From the NCBI GenBank assembly GCA_035560815.1, contig DATMYR010000040.1:33205-97204 (forward strand): DNA of 64,000 nt, given 5' to 3'. The stretch is from UBA5314 sp035560815. GTDB lineage: Bacteria > Bacillota > Syntrophomonadia > Syntrophomonadales > Syntrophomonadaceae. This document shows positions 34,533 through 44,565 of the stretch, in pieces. Position 1 is the stretch's first letter; each line of letters begins with the position of its first letter. The notes under the pieces were generated by a model. The model was not told where the DNA came from. It made no database searches and saw nothing but the letters and a program-made list of their open reading frames with translations. The position numbers were made by a program, and so were the translations under genes.

Positions 34533-34697
34533 ATGGAAGACAACAGCAAAGAGATAGAAATGATGCGTGCCCTTATTGAGAAGAAGAAGCAAAAGAGTGC
34601 TTCGCAGGGCAGCATCAAAAAGGGACCGGAGGACCGTTTTGGCACCAGGGCTCCGGGGAATAAGAAGCAGAAAAAAGGCGGCCTGCCGCCTAAGTAG
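34533..34697 (+). CDS. Small basic protein of unknown function
   Basis: A 54-residue frame, MEDNSKEIEMMRALIEKKKQ..., ending KKQKKGGLPPK. It has a strong AGGAGG site 7 bases before the ATG. It is rich in Lys and Gln with no hydrophobic segment. It ends 27 bases before topB and is probably cotranscribed with it. I do not recognise a family. Confidence 0.7.
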   Translation: MEDNSKEIEMMRALIEKKKQKSASQGSIKKGPEDRFGTRAPGNKKQKKGGLPPK

Positions 34698-34724
34698 ATG
34701 ATTTGAATAGAGGTTATAAATAGC

Positions 34725-36791
34725 ATGAAATCTCTTGTGCTGGCTGAGAAGCCCAGCGTAGCCCGGGAAATTGCCCGGGTCTTGAAATGCAGTAATAAAT
34801 CCAAAGGCTACCTGGAAGGACCCCACTATGTGGTGACCTGGGCCTTGGGGCATCTGGTCACCCTGGCCGAACCGGATGATTATGACCAGAAGCTCAAAGA
34901 GTGGCGCATGGAGGATTTGCCCATGCTGCCCGGGAAAATGAAGCTTAAGGTCATTAAACAGACCGCCCAACAATACCAGGTGGTGAAAGGCCTGATGAAA
35001 CGGGGTGACATTCAGGACCTGGTAATAGCCACCGATGCCGGACGAGAAGGAGAACTGGTGGCCCGCTGGATCATGGAAATGGCCAACTGGAAAAAACCCT
35101 TCCGACGTTTGTGGATTTCCTCCCAAACCGATGACGCCATTCGCCAGGGTTTTGCCCGCCTGCAACCGGGAGCCAGTTACAACAACTTGTATGACGCAGC
35201 TGTCTGCCGGGCCGAGGCCGATTGGCTCATCGGTCTCAATGTGACCCGCACCCTGACTTGTAAATACAATGCCCAGCTCAATGCCGGCCGGGTGCAAACC
35301 CCTACCCTGGCTATGATCGTGGACAGAGAAAGCGAGATCAAACGCTTCAAACCTGTGGATTATTGGATGATACGCGCCGACTTTGGAGATTATTTCGGAG
35401 ATTGGCGAGGTTCCGACGGCGGTCGGCTTTATCAGCAGTCCCGAGCCGAGGAAATCGAAGCACGCATCAAAGGCCAGTCCGGTACCATCAAGGATGTAAA
35501 AACTGAGGCTAAGAGCGAACCGCCGCCCTTGGCCTATGACCTGACCGAACTGCAGCGCGACGCCAACCGTCGTTATGGCTGGCCGGCGCAGAAGACCCTT
35601 TCCGTATTGCAGGATCTGTATGAGCGACATAAACTGGTCACCTACCCGCGCACCGATTCTCGCTATATAACCAGCGATATCGTACCTACTCTGCCCACGC
35701 GCTTGAAGGGCATGGGAGTAGGGCCTTATGCGCCTCTGGTGAAGCCTTTGATGGGAAAGGCCTTGAATCCGGGTAAGCGCTTTGTTGACAACAGCAGGGT
35801 TTCGGACCACCATGCGATTATCCCCACCGAACAGCCCTTAAACCTGACCTCCCTGGATGAAGAGGAGAAGCGGCTCTACGACCTGATTGCCCGCCGCTTT
35901 CTGACTGTGCTCTATCCGCCTTACCGCTATGACCAAACGACGATCCTCACCCTGGTCAACGGAGAGTCTTTCTATTCCCGGGGCAGGGTGGAAATCGAGC
36001 GGGGATGGCGGGCGGTGCAGGGGGCGCTTCCTGACAAAGAGGATGCCGGAGAAGATCGGACGCCCGAACAGGCACTGGCCCTGCATCGGAAGGGCGAATC
36101 CCACCTGGTAAAAAACTGCAAGCTCACCAAACATAAAACGAAACCCCCGGGTCGCCACACTGAAGCCACCCTGCTGACCGCCATGGAACACTGCGGCAAG
36201 CTGGTGGAGGATGAGGAATTGCGGGAGTCCATCAAAGGAAGCGGCCTGGGCACCCCGGCCACCCGGGCGGAAATTATCGAGAAACTGATTCATACCAGCT
36301 ACATCGAGCGTCATGGCAAAGAATTGATACCTACTTCAAAGGGCATCCAACTAGTGGGTCTGGTGCCCCCGGCCCTGCGTTCCCCGGAACTGACTGCCCA
36401 GTGGGAGCAAAGGCTGGCCGATATTGCAAAAGGAAAAGGCAAGAAATTTGAGTTTATGGCGGCAATTCGTAAGGACACAGCGGAATTGGTGCAGAGCGTG
36501 CAGGACGATGCCGCTACCTATAAAGCAGACAACGTCTCCAAATCCAAATGCCCGCTGTGCGGGCGCTACATGCTGCTTATTAACGGCAAGAGAGGAAAAA
36601 TGTTGGCCTGCCCGGAGCGGGCCTGCGGTCACCGCCAACCCGAGAAGGAAAATCCTTACGGAAAGATGGGCGGCTCCAGCCGCGCCACCCAGAAGCTCAT
36701 TGCGCAGTACAGTGATAAAGAGGAATTGGGCACCAATCTGGGTGACTTGCTCAAAGCGGCATTGGCCAAAAAAGACGAGGAGAAGAACTAG
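34725..36791 (+). CDS. topB: DNA topoisomerase III
   Basis: A 688-residue type IA topoisomerase. The N-terminal TOPRIM (KSLVLAEKPSVAREIARVL, TDAGREGELVARWI) and the active-site Tyr in KLVTYPRTDSRYI are present, as is HHAIIPTE. The C-terminus has a four-Cys zinc element (CPLCGRYML... CPERACGHRQ). It relaxes and decatenates DNA. It stands alone and not in an obvious conjugative element, so it may be a housekeeping copy. Confidence 0.95.
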   Translation: MKSLVLAEKPSVAREIARVLKCSNKSKGYLEGPHYVVTWALGHLVTLAEPDDYDQKLKEWRMEDLPMLPGKMKLKVIKQTAQQYQVVKGLMKRGDIQDLVIATDAGREGELVARWIMEMANWKKPFRRLWISSQTDDAIRQGFARLQPGASYNNLYDAAVCRAEADWLIGLNVTRTLTCKYNAQLNAGRVQTPTLAMIVDRESEIKRFKPVDYWMIRADFGDYFGDWRGSDGGRLYQQSRAEEIEARIKGQSGTIKDVKTEAKSEPPPLAYDLTELQRDANRRYGWPAQKTLSVLQDLYERHKLVTYPRTDSRYITSDIVPTLPTRLKGMGVGPYAPLVKPLMGKALNPGKRFVDNSRVSDHHAIIPTEQPLNLTSLDEEEKRLYDLIARRFLTVLYPPYRYDQTTILTLVNGESFYSRGRVEIERGWRAVQGALPDKEDAGEDRTPEQALALHRKGESHLVKNCKLTKHKTKPPGRHTEATLLTAMEHCGKLVEDEELRESIKGSGLGTPATRAEIIEKLIHTSYIERHGKELIPTSKGIQLVGLVPPALRSPELTAQWEQRLADIAKGKGKKFEFMAAIRKDTAELVQSVQDDAATYKADNVSKSKCPLCGRYMLLINGKRGKMLACPERACGHRQPEKENPYGKMGGSSRATQKLIAQYSDKEELGTNLGDLLKAALAKKDEEKN

Positions 36792-36925
36792 AAGCCCAGG
36801 CAAAAGAACCGTCCCTATGCCCGCTCTATGGGAGTTTTGCTTGAAAATAAACGCCTTTTTTGGATACATTCGCAAATTGTCACGCGTTAAACATCTGCTG
36901 TATCCATTGTTTCTCAGGTGATGTG

Positions 36926-37213
36926 TTATTTTAAATCATGGATGGACATTTTGTCTAATTCTTTCTGCTTATGCTTTTCAAGGCTCTTTCTGCCGTCAAA
37001 ATAAATCCCTATGTTAATAAGAAACAACATAAAGAATGCACCAGCAGCTTCTAAATGTTTCCCGTCTTTTGCTATGAGTAAATTAAACAGTATACCGGCA
37101 ATTATAATAAGTGCCGGTATGATTAAACCGAATAATTTCTGCTTTCTTTTACTAAGATACGTTTGCAGGGCCATCCATAAAACAATAATTAAAATATCCA
37201 GCGCTAACTTCAT
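36926..37213 (-). CDS. Small membrane protein of unknown function
   Basis: 95 residues with three hydrophobic helices (MKLALDILIIVLWMALQTYL, LFGLIIPALIIIAGILFNLLI, AAGAFFMLFLINIGIYF) and a charged C-terminal tail. It starts behind AGGAG, ten bases after the DUF2089 gene, so both form an operon. A regulated membrane protein is a common partner of DUF2089 regulators. Confidence 0.8.
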   Translation of the reverse strand: MKLALDILIIVLWMALQTYLSKRKQKLFGLIIPALIIIAGILFNLLIAKDGKHLEAAGAFFMLFLINIGIYFDGRKSLEKHKQKELDKMSIHDLK

Positions 37214-37223
37214 TTCTGTTCTC

Positions 37224-37514
37224 CTATTTCTCTTTTTTGTACTCAGATATAATCAGCTTTGCCGTGTCTAAATCCAGCTTTTCATTTAATGCCAAATTTT
37301 TAATTAAAGCGATGAAAGGTTCATTGGCTTTATTATCGGCAATCCCAATTTTTTGAATAAGCCGATCCAAGCGCAATCTTACCGTAGGATAAGTAACACC
37401 ATAAAGAGATGCAATTTCTTTTAACGATCCTGATGCGAGAATGAACTTTTTAATAAATTCAATATCCTCATCGTCCAATCCTGAAAGCCAATCTGGTATA
37501 GAGTCGATTGTCAT
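37224..37514 (-). CDS. DUF2089 family HTH protein
   Basis: 96 residues: PDWLSGLDDEDIEFIKKFILASGSLKEIASLYGVTYPTVRLRLDRLIQKI. The centre is a helix-turn-helix (LKEIASLYGVTYPTVRLRLDRL). DUF2089 proteins are small predicted transcription regulators. AGGAAGG lies before the ATG. The short zinc-ribbon present in some family members is absent here. Confidence 0.85.
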   Translation of the reverse strand: MTIDSIPDWLSGLDDEDIEFIKKFILASGSLKEIASLYGVTYPTVRLRLDRLIQKIGIADNKANEPFIALIKNLALNEKLDLDTAKLIISEYKKEK

Positions 37515-37600
37515 AATATATCCTTCCTAAACCTTATATTTAATTTGAATAATATTAATATAAACTTTAATTATATTAATGTCAATAATTTACTAGTAGG

Positions 37601-37627
37601 CGCCCACAGGGACGGTCCCTGTGGGCG
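37601..37627. repeat. REP-like palindrome left of the transposase
   Basis: CGCCCACAGGGAC pairs with GTCCCTGTGGGCG: a perfect GC-rich inverted repeat. Related copies are at 38550 and 50277, and a degenerate one is near 36803. Confidence 0.75.
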
Positions 37628-37715
37628 AAATTGGATTATATAAGGAAATAAAGGAATCTTTTGACATATAAGGGCGGAACCCATATACTGGGGAAAAGGT
37701 CCGGAGGAAAAGCTG

Positions 37716-38528
37716 ATGGGTCGTATGCAACGGGTGTATGGCAATACAGGCTGCTACCATATTATGCTCAGGGGCAACAGGCGCAAGAAGATTTTTCATG
37801 ACTATAAAGATCGGGAAAAATTCTTAACCATACTAGCAGACAATAAGGATAAGGTGAGATTTTCAATTTACTCCTTTTGCTTGATGGACAACCACATACA
37901 TATGGTTATCCGGGACCAAAATAATACCATCTCAAAAATCATGAGAGGCATAGCAACAAGCTATGCCATGTTTTTTAACTATAAGTATGGATGGGTGGGT
38001 CATGTATTTCAGGATCGATTTAAAAGTGAACCGATAGAGGATGACCGCTATTTGTTAGGTGTAATCAGATACATTCACGGTAATCCTGTAAAAGCCGGGA
38101 TCGTACATAGACCAGAGCAGTATTTTTGGAGCAGTTATCGATTTTACCTGGATTCCGTAACGGCAGGATCAAATTTAGTTGATTCTGGATTTGTACTAGA
38201 CATGCTATCCGATGACCGGGCAAAAGCCCTTGAAGAATTCGTGTATTTTTCGGCTATGATAGATGAATTTGACTACATGGATGATGAGGGGAAAGTAATA
38301 AATTTGACCGAAGTGCAGGCTTACCTGGACCAATATTTAGATCAAAACTGGACTGGAGTAGACAAAAATGAGTTAATAAACGATGCTCTCATCCGTAAAA
38401 CTATAATCAATGAGTTGCGTAGCAAAACCCAGCTATCAGATAGAAAAATTGCAGAACTGTTAGGGATATCTAGATATAAAGTTCGAAGTATAGATGGGAA
38501 CCGTAGAGAATGTCTTTTGCCTAAGTGA
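37716..38528 (+). CDS. REP-associated tyrosine transposase (Y1_Tnp family)
   Basis: 270 residues with the IS200-like nuclease fold. The metal-binding His pair is in LMDNHIHMVI, and the nucleophile Tyr is in VIRYIHGNPVKAGIV. The C-terminal ~70 residues carry an HTH-like part (LSDRKIAELLGISRYKVRSI). GGAGG precedes the ATG. REP-like palindromes flank the gene on both sides, which fits a RAYT that acts on REP sequences rather than a selfish insertion sequence. Confidence 0.9.
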   Translation: MGRMQRVYGNTGCYHIMLRGNRRKKIFHDYKDREKFLTILADNKDKVRFSIYSFCLMDNHIHMVIRDQNNTISKIMRGIATSYAMFFNYKYGWVGHVFQDRFKSEPIEDDRYLLGVIRYIHGNPVKAGIVHRPEQYFWSSYRFYLDSVTAGSNLVDSGFVLDMLSDDRAKALEEFVYFSAMIDEFDYMDDEGKVINLTEVQAYLDQYLDQNWTGVDKNELINDALIRKTIINELRSKTQLSDRKIAELLGISRYKVRSIDGNRRECLLPK

Positions 38529-38549
38529 CCATCCATCTAACCGCTTTTC

Positions 38550-38574
38550 GCCCAAAAGGACCGTCCCCATGGGC
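38550..38574. repeat. REP-like element right of the transposase
   Basis: GCCC-AAAAGGACCGTCCCCAT-GGGC shares the GGACCGTCCCC core with the palindrome at 50277, but only the outer bases and the core are symmetric. Confidence 0.6.
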
Positions 38575-38626
38575 CTCTGGGCCTCTTTGCTAGGGTTGGT
38601 TTTATAGAGTCGGATGGGACTTTTGA

Positions 38627-38944
38627 TTATGGACCGAAAATTAAGGTCCCCAGAAACCAATACGCAAAAGGAAATATAATAAGCAGGGAATTACATAAAA
38701 CGCCATATAACGAAATTTTATCAGTATATCGTATTAAATCGACCAATCCAAATCCAATACCTATAAATCCAAACATAAAGGCCCTTACAATTTGCAAACC
38801 CTGTAAATGGTTTGGAATAATTGCCAGGAAAAAATTAAGAATGTATAACGTACCAATAATACTGAAACCAATTGATATGCAACCCCATAATGACCTCCTT
38901 CGGTTAACCATAGGAGGCTTTTTTTCGTCCTTAATACTAATCAA
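38627..38944 (-). CDS. Small membrane protein of unknown function
   Basis: 105 residues with three hydrophobic helices (GCISIGFSIIGTLYILNFFLAII, VRAFMFGFIGIGFGLVDLI, LYGVLCNSLLIIFPFAYWFLGTLIF). The likely start is TTG behind AAGGTG. I do not recognise a family. Confidence 0.55.
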   Translation of the reverse strand: MISIKDEKKPPMVNRRRSLWGCISIGFSIIGTLYILNFFLAIIPNHLQGLQIVRAFMFGFIGIGFGLVDLIRYTDKISLYGVLCNSLLIIFPFAYWFLGTLIFGP

Positions 38945-39116
38945 ATCAGCACCTTACCTTTCATAACTAAACACTGGTGTCTGGGCGTGGCTTTCATTCC
39001 TATAGTCGCAGAATCAAGAGAACCATCCCTTGGCACCCAGTATTTCAAAAAAAAGATATTTTTTACTGAAAGTACCTGGAAATAATTATATATTATTAAC
39101 AGGGAGGGGAACAAGA

Positions 39117-40723
39117 ATGAGACTGGTCTATGCTGGTTTGAAGAAGCGTTTTCCGGCAGCATTACTCGGAGTATCTTTCATCGTGATTGCGGCCGTTGTA
39201 ATTTGGGTTAACAGGCCCACCTACCAGGAAATGAATCATTCTGTACCCGCCAGCCAAAACACAATACTGGCCGCAGGTTCAGAGATTAGCCTCCCAGAGG
39301 CAAACGGGTCTGCCATTAAGGACCAGGCAGATTTGGCTTTTGTTCAGAATGGGTTGCTCTATATTCTAGACGGGAGAACCGGGAAGGTCTCCAGACTGAG
39401 TGATTCCGGGCAGGCTTTTCAGCCCAGATTTTCGTTTGATGGGCAATGGCTGGCATATCTAAACCTCAGCGATCAGAATTCCCCCAGCGGTTCGCTCTGG
39501 TTGGTGCGCAGAGATGGCAGCCAGGCCCATCAGGTTCAAGTCCTCTCGAGCTCGGTAACCTCGGATAATTATGATTGGTCGCCGCAGGAAAATCAACTAG
39601 CGGTCAATTGCCAGGGATTATGGTTGGTGGATGCGTCGGGGCAGATTAAGCGGATTGTCGAATCGAGCGCAGGCAACTGGCTCTCCTGGTCACCGGATGG
39701 AAAGCGTTTACCTTATAGTCTTACCCTGTCCCCTGCAGGAAATAACCTCCAATCTCAGAGTGATGCCCTATATTCATTTGACCTATCTAATGGAAAGACC
39801 GTTCAACACATACTTACCCCTGAATGCGGTATTCAGGTGGCATCCTGGTGGCCGGACGGCCGGGGAATTATATTTTGGAGTATTCCTATTTATTCTCAAT
39901 CTCTTGCAGCTGACGGTACCGGGTTGTATAGTTATCGGTTTGGTGATAAGTCTCCCCAGCTTCTCTCGACCGGCCTGGTTCACCGGGATTGGTTGTCCCT
40001 GGCTGCTGATGGACGATTACTCTATATCGCGGGTTCAGGAAGAATAGCCTGGACAGGAAAATGGCTGGAATTATGTAATGTCGAAACAGGATTATTAAAA
40101 AAGATAACCCCTCCTCAAGGGAATGTAATTCTGGATCCCTCCTTCTCCCCCGATGGAAATATGATGGCTTATGTATCGGCTAAGGACCTGGGTTCGGAAA
40201 TATTGGGATTTCCCGATGCCAGAGACCTACAGAAATGGATAGACAGTCGCACCTTATGGATAGCCACCGCTGACGGCAGCGGTGCCAGGTCTATAGCCGA
40301 AGCGGGACCGGGCATTTACCAGCCGGAATGGTCAAGGGACGGAAGTCTATTATGTATGTTTCCCAGGACAGTGTTTGGATAATAAATACTCAGAATAAAA
40401 CCCGGCAAAAGGTTCTGGGGCCTCTTGCCGTGATTGGCTCTGCTGACGATTTTCACTTTGGCTTCTATGGGTACGTATCGTATCACGATATAATTGATTG
40501 GTTCAAGTATTAGTCCTGGATTCTAAGCGACCTTTTCCTATGGAGGTCATTCCCAGGCCCAAGTGATCGAGAGTTTTCCCGCAATATGAATGGAGACAAT
40601 CTCATTATCGTTTTTTCAAGTTCCAACTGGGAAAGTGGCAAAATGGTAAGCTGTACCAACTATGAGGTCAATATCAAATGCGATGGGGAAAACTATAAAT
40701 ATATTTATTGTAAAAAGCTTTAA
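39117..40723 (+). pseudogene. TolB-like beta-propeller protein, frameshifted
   Basis: The N-terminus is an uncleaved signal anchor (FPAALLGVSFIVIAAVVIW). WD/PD40-type repeats follow: AFQPRFSFDGQWLAYL, NWLSWSPDGKRLPYS, VILDPSFSPDGNMMAYVS, IYQPEWSRDGSLL. The frame closes at 40382 directly after the last propeller strand. The expected continuation (YVSQDSVWIINTQNKT) is found in another frame to 40513, as if one A were missing near 40352. Beyond the TAG there, the same frame stays open to 40723. GGGAGGGG sets the start at 39117. Either a decayed gene or a sequencing error. Confidence 0.75.
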
Positions 40724-40775
40724 TAAAAAATTTGCACGTGGTTACACGGGTGAAATTATCGTCCCCATGGCGTAA

Positions 40776-41510
40776 TTAGATCTCAGAAAAAACATCTCCT
40801 AAGGATATCTCCAGACCCTCAAAGATAGTTGATTTCATTATTTCCCCGTCTTTGAGAGTTGTTAAACTTTCTATATCCCTTTCTTTAGAAAAGGAGTATT
40901 GAACAATACTTCTGTTCTCCAGATCTACAATCCAGTATTCTGAAATACCGCTTTTCATGTATAGATTCAATTTCGCCGCCATATCCTTGCCTTTGGTTGA
41001 TGGGGACAATACTTCGACAACCAGGGTGGGGATGCCCTCATACCTGTAATCCTCATTGACTTTGTCTTTATCGCAGATCACAACAACATCAGGCTGCACC
41101 ACATTGGGATCTTCTTCAAACTTGGTGGCAAAGCCGAACAACCGCACATCCAACGGTGCGGTTACTGACTGGCAGGGATTCCCTTTAAAATAGTTGTTAA
41201 AGTGCCAGGCTATTTCGTTCACCACAACCTGATGTCTAAAGCTGGGTGAAGCCAGCAGGTAAATCTCACCATCGATGAGTTCGTACCTTTGATCAGATGA
41301 ATTAACCAGGTCCATATATTCCTCATAGCTGATTTTTTTTATTGTTTTGTATTTTAAAGATTCTTCGTGAACCAGAAAATAGTCAGGTTCATGATAGCGG
41401 GTGAGTTTGGCTACACTCTTTCCGTTTTTGGTAATAATAATATCTTCCTTCTCTACCAGGGCAAGATATTTGCCAAAAGCATTCTGCAAATCGGTGGTAT
41501 TAATCCGCAC
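40776..41510 (-). CDS. Phd/YefM-like antitoxin domain fused to Uma2-family nuclease fold
   Basis: About 244 residues. The first 45 (VRINTTDLQNAFGKYLALV, DIIITKNGKSVAKL) match the Phd/YefM antitoxin DNA-binding pattern. The rest is Uma2/DUF820, a PD-(D/E)xK fold: YELIDGEIYLLASPSFRHQ, VVQPDVVVICDKDK, GIPTLVVEVLSPST, KLNLYMKSGISEYWIVD. GGAGGTG precedes the GTG at 41510. Uma2 proteins are abundant in Bacillota and cyanobacteria; their targets are unknown. Confidence 0.85.
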   Translation of the reverse strand: MRINTTDLQNAFGKYLALVEKEDIIITKNGKSVAKLTRYHEPDYFLVHEESLKYKTIKKISYEEYMDLVNSSDQRYELIDGEIYLLASPSFRHQVVVNEIAWHFNNYFKGNPCQSVTAPLDVRLFGFATKFEEDPNVVQPDVVVICDKDKVNEDYRYEGIPTLVVEVLSPSTKGKDMAAKLNLYMKSGISEYWIVDLENRSIVQYSFSKERDIESLTTLKDGEIMKSTIFEGLEISLGDVFSEI

Positions 41511-41779
41511 GATAGCACCTCCATTTCGCTTCATTAGCTATAATATTAAATAATATTAGCTAACAAATCAATTGATTTTGTGCAATGCCCGCATCGTGTA
41601 ATCGATAAACTCAGGGTAAAACGAAATCACCTCCCGTTTGATTGTCTTGATTCTTAAGAAAAATTAAGATTTTCATGCAGTAGTCTGTAATATTTGCCTG
41701 CCAGAATATGGAGAGAGAAAGGCAGGTGGTTATATTTGCCTGGCGAAATGATCTAATAAGGATTCAATGGAGGCGTTTT

Positions 41780-42475
41780 ATGGAACGATTCAATGTGCTG
41801 GTATGTGATGATGACACTGCCATTGTGGATGCTCTGGAAATCTATTTAAAACAAGAAAACTATGGGGTGGTAAAAGTTTATACTGGGGTTCAAGCTTTGC
41901 AGGCTTTGACCGAACATGAAATTCATTTAATTTTACTTGATATCATGATGCCGGAAATGGATGGGCTGTCTGCCACCATAAGAATTCGCGAGGAACGTAA
42001 TATTCCCATCATCGTAATTTCGGCCAAATCCGAGGACACGGATAAGATTGCCGGGCTTAACTTTGGAGCCGATGACTATGTGACCAAACCTTTTAATCCT
42101 CTGGAATTAATGGCCCGGGTTAAATCGCAGATGCGGCGCTATACCGCCCTGGGAAGTATAGCCCATAAAAGCGGTATTCTAAAATCCGGCGGCCTGGAAT
42201 TAGAGCGAGAAGGCAAAGAGGTACGGGTAGACGGGGAGATCATCCGGCTGACTCCCACCGAATATGGGATTGTAGTGTTCTTAATGGAGAATATGGGGCA
42301 TGTGTTCTCCATAGCCCAAATATATGAGCAGGTGTGGAGTGAACCATCCTATTCGGCAGAAAATACGGTGGCCGTACATATCAGGAGAATTCGGGAAAAA
42401 ATTGAGATCAATCCGGGAGAACCAAAATACTTAAAGGTGGTATGGGGAATTGGATATAAAATTGAGAAATATTAG
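41780..42475 (+). CDS. OmpR/PhoB-family response regulator
   Basis: 231 residues. The receiver has FNVLVCDDDTAIVDAL, Asp in LILLDIMMPEMDGLS, and Lys in DDYVTKPFNPLEL. The winged helix has LTPTEYGIVVFLMENMGHVFS and VAVHIRRIREKIE. ATGGAGG lies before the ATG at 41780; an upstream frame from 41708 is less likely. Its 3' end overlaps the kinase gene, so both are translated together. VanR-like regulators of this type often control envelope genes. Confidence 0.94.
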   Translation: MERFNVLVCDDDTAIVDALEIYLKQENYGVVKVYTGVQALQALTEHEIHLILLDIMMPEMDGLSATIRIREERNIPIIVISAKSEDTDKIAGLNFGADDYVTKPFNPLELMARVKSQMRRYTALGSIAHKSGILKSGGLELEREGKEVRVDGEIIRLTPTEYGIVVFLMENMGHVFSIAQIYEQVWSEPSYSAENTVAVHIRRIREKIEINPGEPKYLKVVWGIGYKIEKY

Positions 42476-44480
42476 GTATTCCAGGGGGGCAAAAATAACA
42501 GCCGTAATTATAGTCTGGCTGGGCTTTCTGGCTGCGATGGGCAGTTCTCTTTTCCTCTGGGAAAATCGCGGCATCGCAGGTGTATCAAACTATGCCCGGG
42601 ACTCTACGTTCCAAAACGACTTTGCCACCATGGTGCATGATACGGTGGAATATCATGTCGTATTGAAGAGCGAAGCCAACATAAAAAATGCAAGCACAGA
42701 TGCGAAAACCACTGCCAATAATCTGCAGCGCTTACACCAAATAGAAAAGGTGCTTCCTACCATGGTCAATTTCGTTTATTATGTCCGCAATACCCAAACC
42801 GGGGAAAATTGGACCAATTTGGATGAACAAAGGTTGAGTAAATTGGGTTCGGAGACAGTCGACCCGGTTCGTTTTATCCAAGAACAGCCAACCACTGTCT
42901 TCTTAGGCACATCGACAATCGAAGCCAGTGTACCCTTTTCCCAAATAGCCTCTAGTACAGAAGATATGCCAGCAGGCAGTCCCTATGAAGTATATGCAGC
43001 GGTTGTAGGATCGCTACATCCGGGGGATATGTTCTATAACGACTTTGTAAATTTCATGGGAACAAAAACCAGCATCGAATTTGCCACTATGGTATTGATC
43101 ATAGCTTTTGTCCTTGCAGCCGCGGCCTTTATTTTTCTAATTTATGTTACCGGCCGTCGGGATCCGGAGGAAGAAGATATGCCGGGCCGGGTGAAGGGGA
43201 TGTATACGGATGTACATACTCTTTTGGTGTTCATAGCGGCTGTTATTTCGTTGTGTATTGCCCCCGGTACTTCCACAGATGTGCCAAAAATACTAACAAT
43301 AGTAGCCCTAGCCGTTGTTCTCAGCCTGGATGTATTCATTGGCTTATCCTATGTTTTGTCCATGGTTCGGCAGTTCAGGGCGGGGCAACTTTTCACCAAC
43401 ACGCTGCTATACAAGTTAGGTTCAAGTTTAACGGCGTTCCTCCGGTTGGCTTTTCAGGGAAAGGTTTTTAAAGGATGGATGTTGCTGCTACTTTTTGGTT
43501 ATGGCATCATCAACGGATTGATATTCATCCTTTTGGTGGCGTTCAATTCCCACTCCGTATGGCCAGAATTCCTCTTTATACTCTTAGTATTTCTTGCCTT
43601 CAATGCTGGGGTTGCTTATTTTTCCGCCAGGTCGCTGGCCGCTTTGGCGCAAATCATGGTGGCGGTCAAAGAAATCTCGGCCGGAAACCTTGACTATACC
43701 TTGAGCAGCAACGACATTCCCGCCAGCTTTGCCGCTTTTGCCGAGGATATCCGCAGCCTCCAGGGAGGGTTGCAAAAGGCGGTGGCCCAGGCGGTTAAAG
43801 GCGAACGGATGAAAACCGATCTTATCACCAATGTGTCTCATGATCTTAAAACTCCGCTCACCTCCATCATCAATTATGTCGACCTGCTGAAGAGGGAGGA
43901 GTTGAATAACGAAACGGCGGCTGGATATGTCGAGATTTTGGAAGAAAAATCTTTCCGCCTGAAGCAGCTTATTGAGGACCTGGTGGAAGCCAGCAAGGCA
44001 TCCAGCGGTAATCTGGCGATGACCGGCGAAAAGGTGAACCTGCATGAATTAATGATGCAGGCTTGCGGAGAATACCAGGAAAAGATGCAACAGGCACAGT
44101 TGGATCTTCATATGCCAACTGCCGGCGAAGCGGTCGTCGTATGGGCGGATGGCAAATATATGTGGCGGATAGCGGAAAACCTGCTCTCCAATGTGATAAA
44201 ATACTCCCTGCCCCATTCCCGGGTTTATATTGATATTTCCTCAGAAAATGGCTATGGATCTTTTACGATTAAGAACATATCGGCTTTTCCTCTTAACATC
44301 TCTCCTGAGCAGCTTACCGAGCGCTTTGTCCGGGGGGACGAATCCAGAAGCACGGAAGGGTCGGGACTTGGCCTTTCCATTTCTCAGAGTTTAACCGGTT
44401 TGCAGGGAGGTAAATTTCAGCTGGAAATTGACGGCGATTTATTCAAAGTAACGGTAGCCATACCTTTGTGGGAAGAGTAA
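42450..44480 (+). CDS. Membrane sensor histidine kinase
   Basis: About 676 residues. One N-terminal membrane helix and an extracellular domain of about 170 residues are followed by four or five further membrane helices (about 210-400), then a HAMP-like linker. HisKA (ITNVSHDLKTPLTSIINYVDLL) and HATPase (LLSNVIKYS, GSGLGLSISQSL) complete it. The start is TTG, about 26 bases inside the regulator gene. It probably signals to the preceding OmpR-type regulator. Confidence 0.92.
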   Translation: MDIKLRNIRYSRGAKITAVIIVWLGFLAAMGSSLFLWENRGIAGVSNYARDSTFQNDFATMVHDTVEYHVVLKSEANIKNASTDAKTTANNLQRLHQIEKVLPTMVNFVYYVRNTQTGENWTNLDEQRLSKLGSETVDPVRFIQEQPTTVFLGTSTIEASVPFSQIASSTEDMPAGSPYEVYAAVVGSLHPGDMFYNDFVNFMGTKTSIEFATMVLIIAFVLAAAAFIFLIYVTGRRDPEEEDMPGRVKGMYTDVHTLLVFIAAVISLCIAPGTSTDVPKILTIVALAVVLSLDVFIGLSYVLSMVRQFRAGQLFTNTLLYKLGSSLTAFLRLAFQGKVFKGWMLLLLFGYGIINGLIFILLVAFNSHSVWPEFLFILLVFLAFNAGVAYFSARSLAALAQIMVAVKEISAGNLDYTLSSNDIPASFAAFAEDIRSLQGGLQKAVAQAVKGERMKTDLITNVSHDLKTPLTSIINYVDLLKREELNNETAAGYVEILEEKSFRLKQLIEDLVEASKASSGNLAMTGEKVNLHELMMQACGEYQEKMQQAQLDLHMPTAGEAVVVWADGKYMWRIAENLLSNVIKYSLPHSRVYIDISSENGYGSFTIKNISAFPLNISPEQLTERFVRGDESRSTEGSGLGLSISQSLTGLQGGKFQLEIDGDLFKVTVAIPLWEE

Positions 44481-44528
44481 TAGGAGTGAGACTGTCTCAA
44501 AAGGTGCATATTAAAGCTGCTAATCCTC

Positions 44529-44565
44529 AAAACTCCCGTATCACAGGAAGTGGTACGGGAGTTTT
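44529..44565 (+). terminator. Intrinsic terminator after the two-component operon
   Basis: AAAACTCCCGTATCAC pairs with GGTACGGGAGTTTT around a short loop. The rest of the gap to 44698 shows only a short hydrophobic frame on the minus strand without a start codon. Confidence 0.8.

Noticed and set aside
34398..35813. A 471-codon open frame on the minus strand opposite topB
   Set aside because: It lies antisense to a clear topoisomerase III with all motifs, has low-complexity content and no ribosome-binding site; it is a by-product of the codon bias of topB.
40511..40513. Pyrrolysine or programmed read-through at the TAG in the propeller gene
   Set aside because: The gene already needs a frameshift 160 bases upstream, so decay or sequencing error is simpler; no Pyl genes are in the window.
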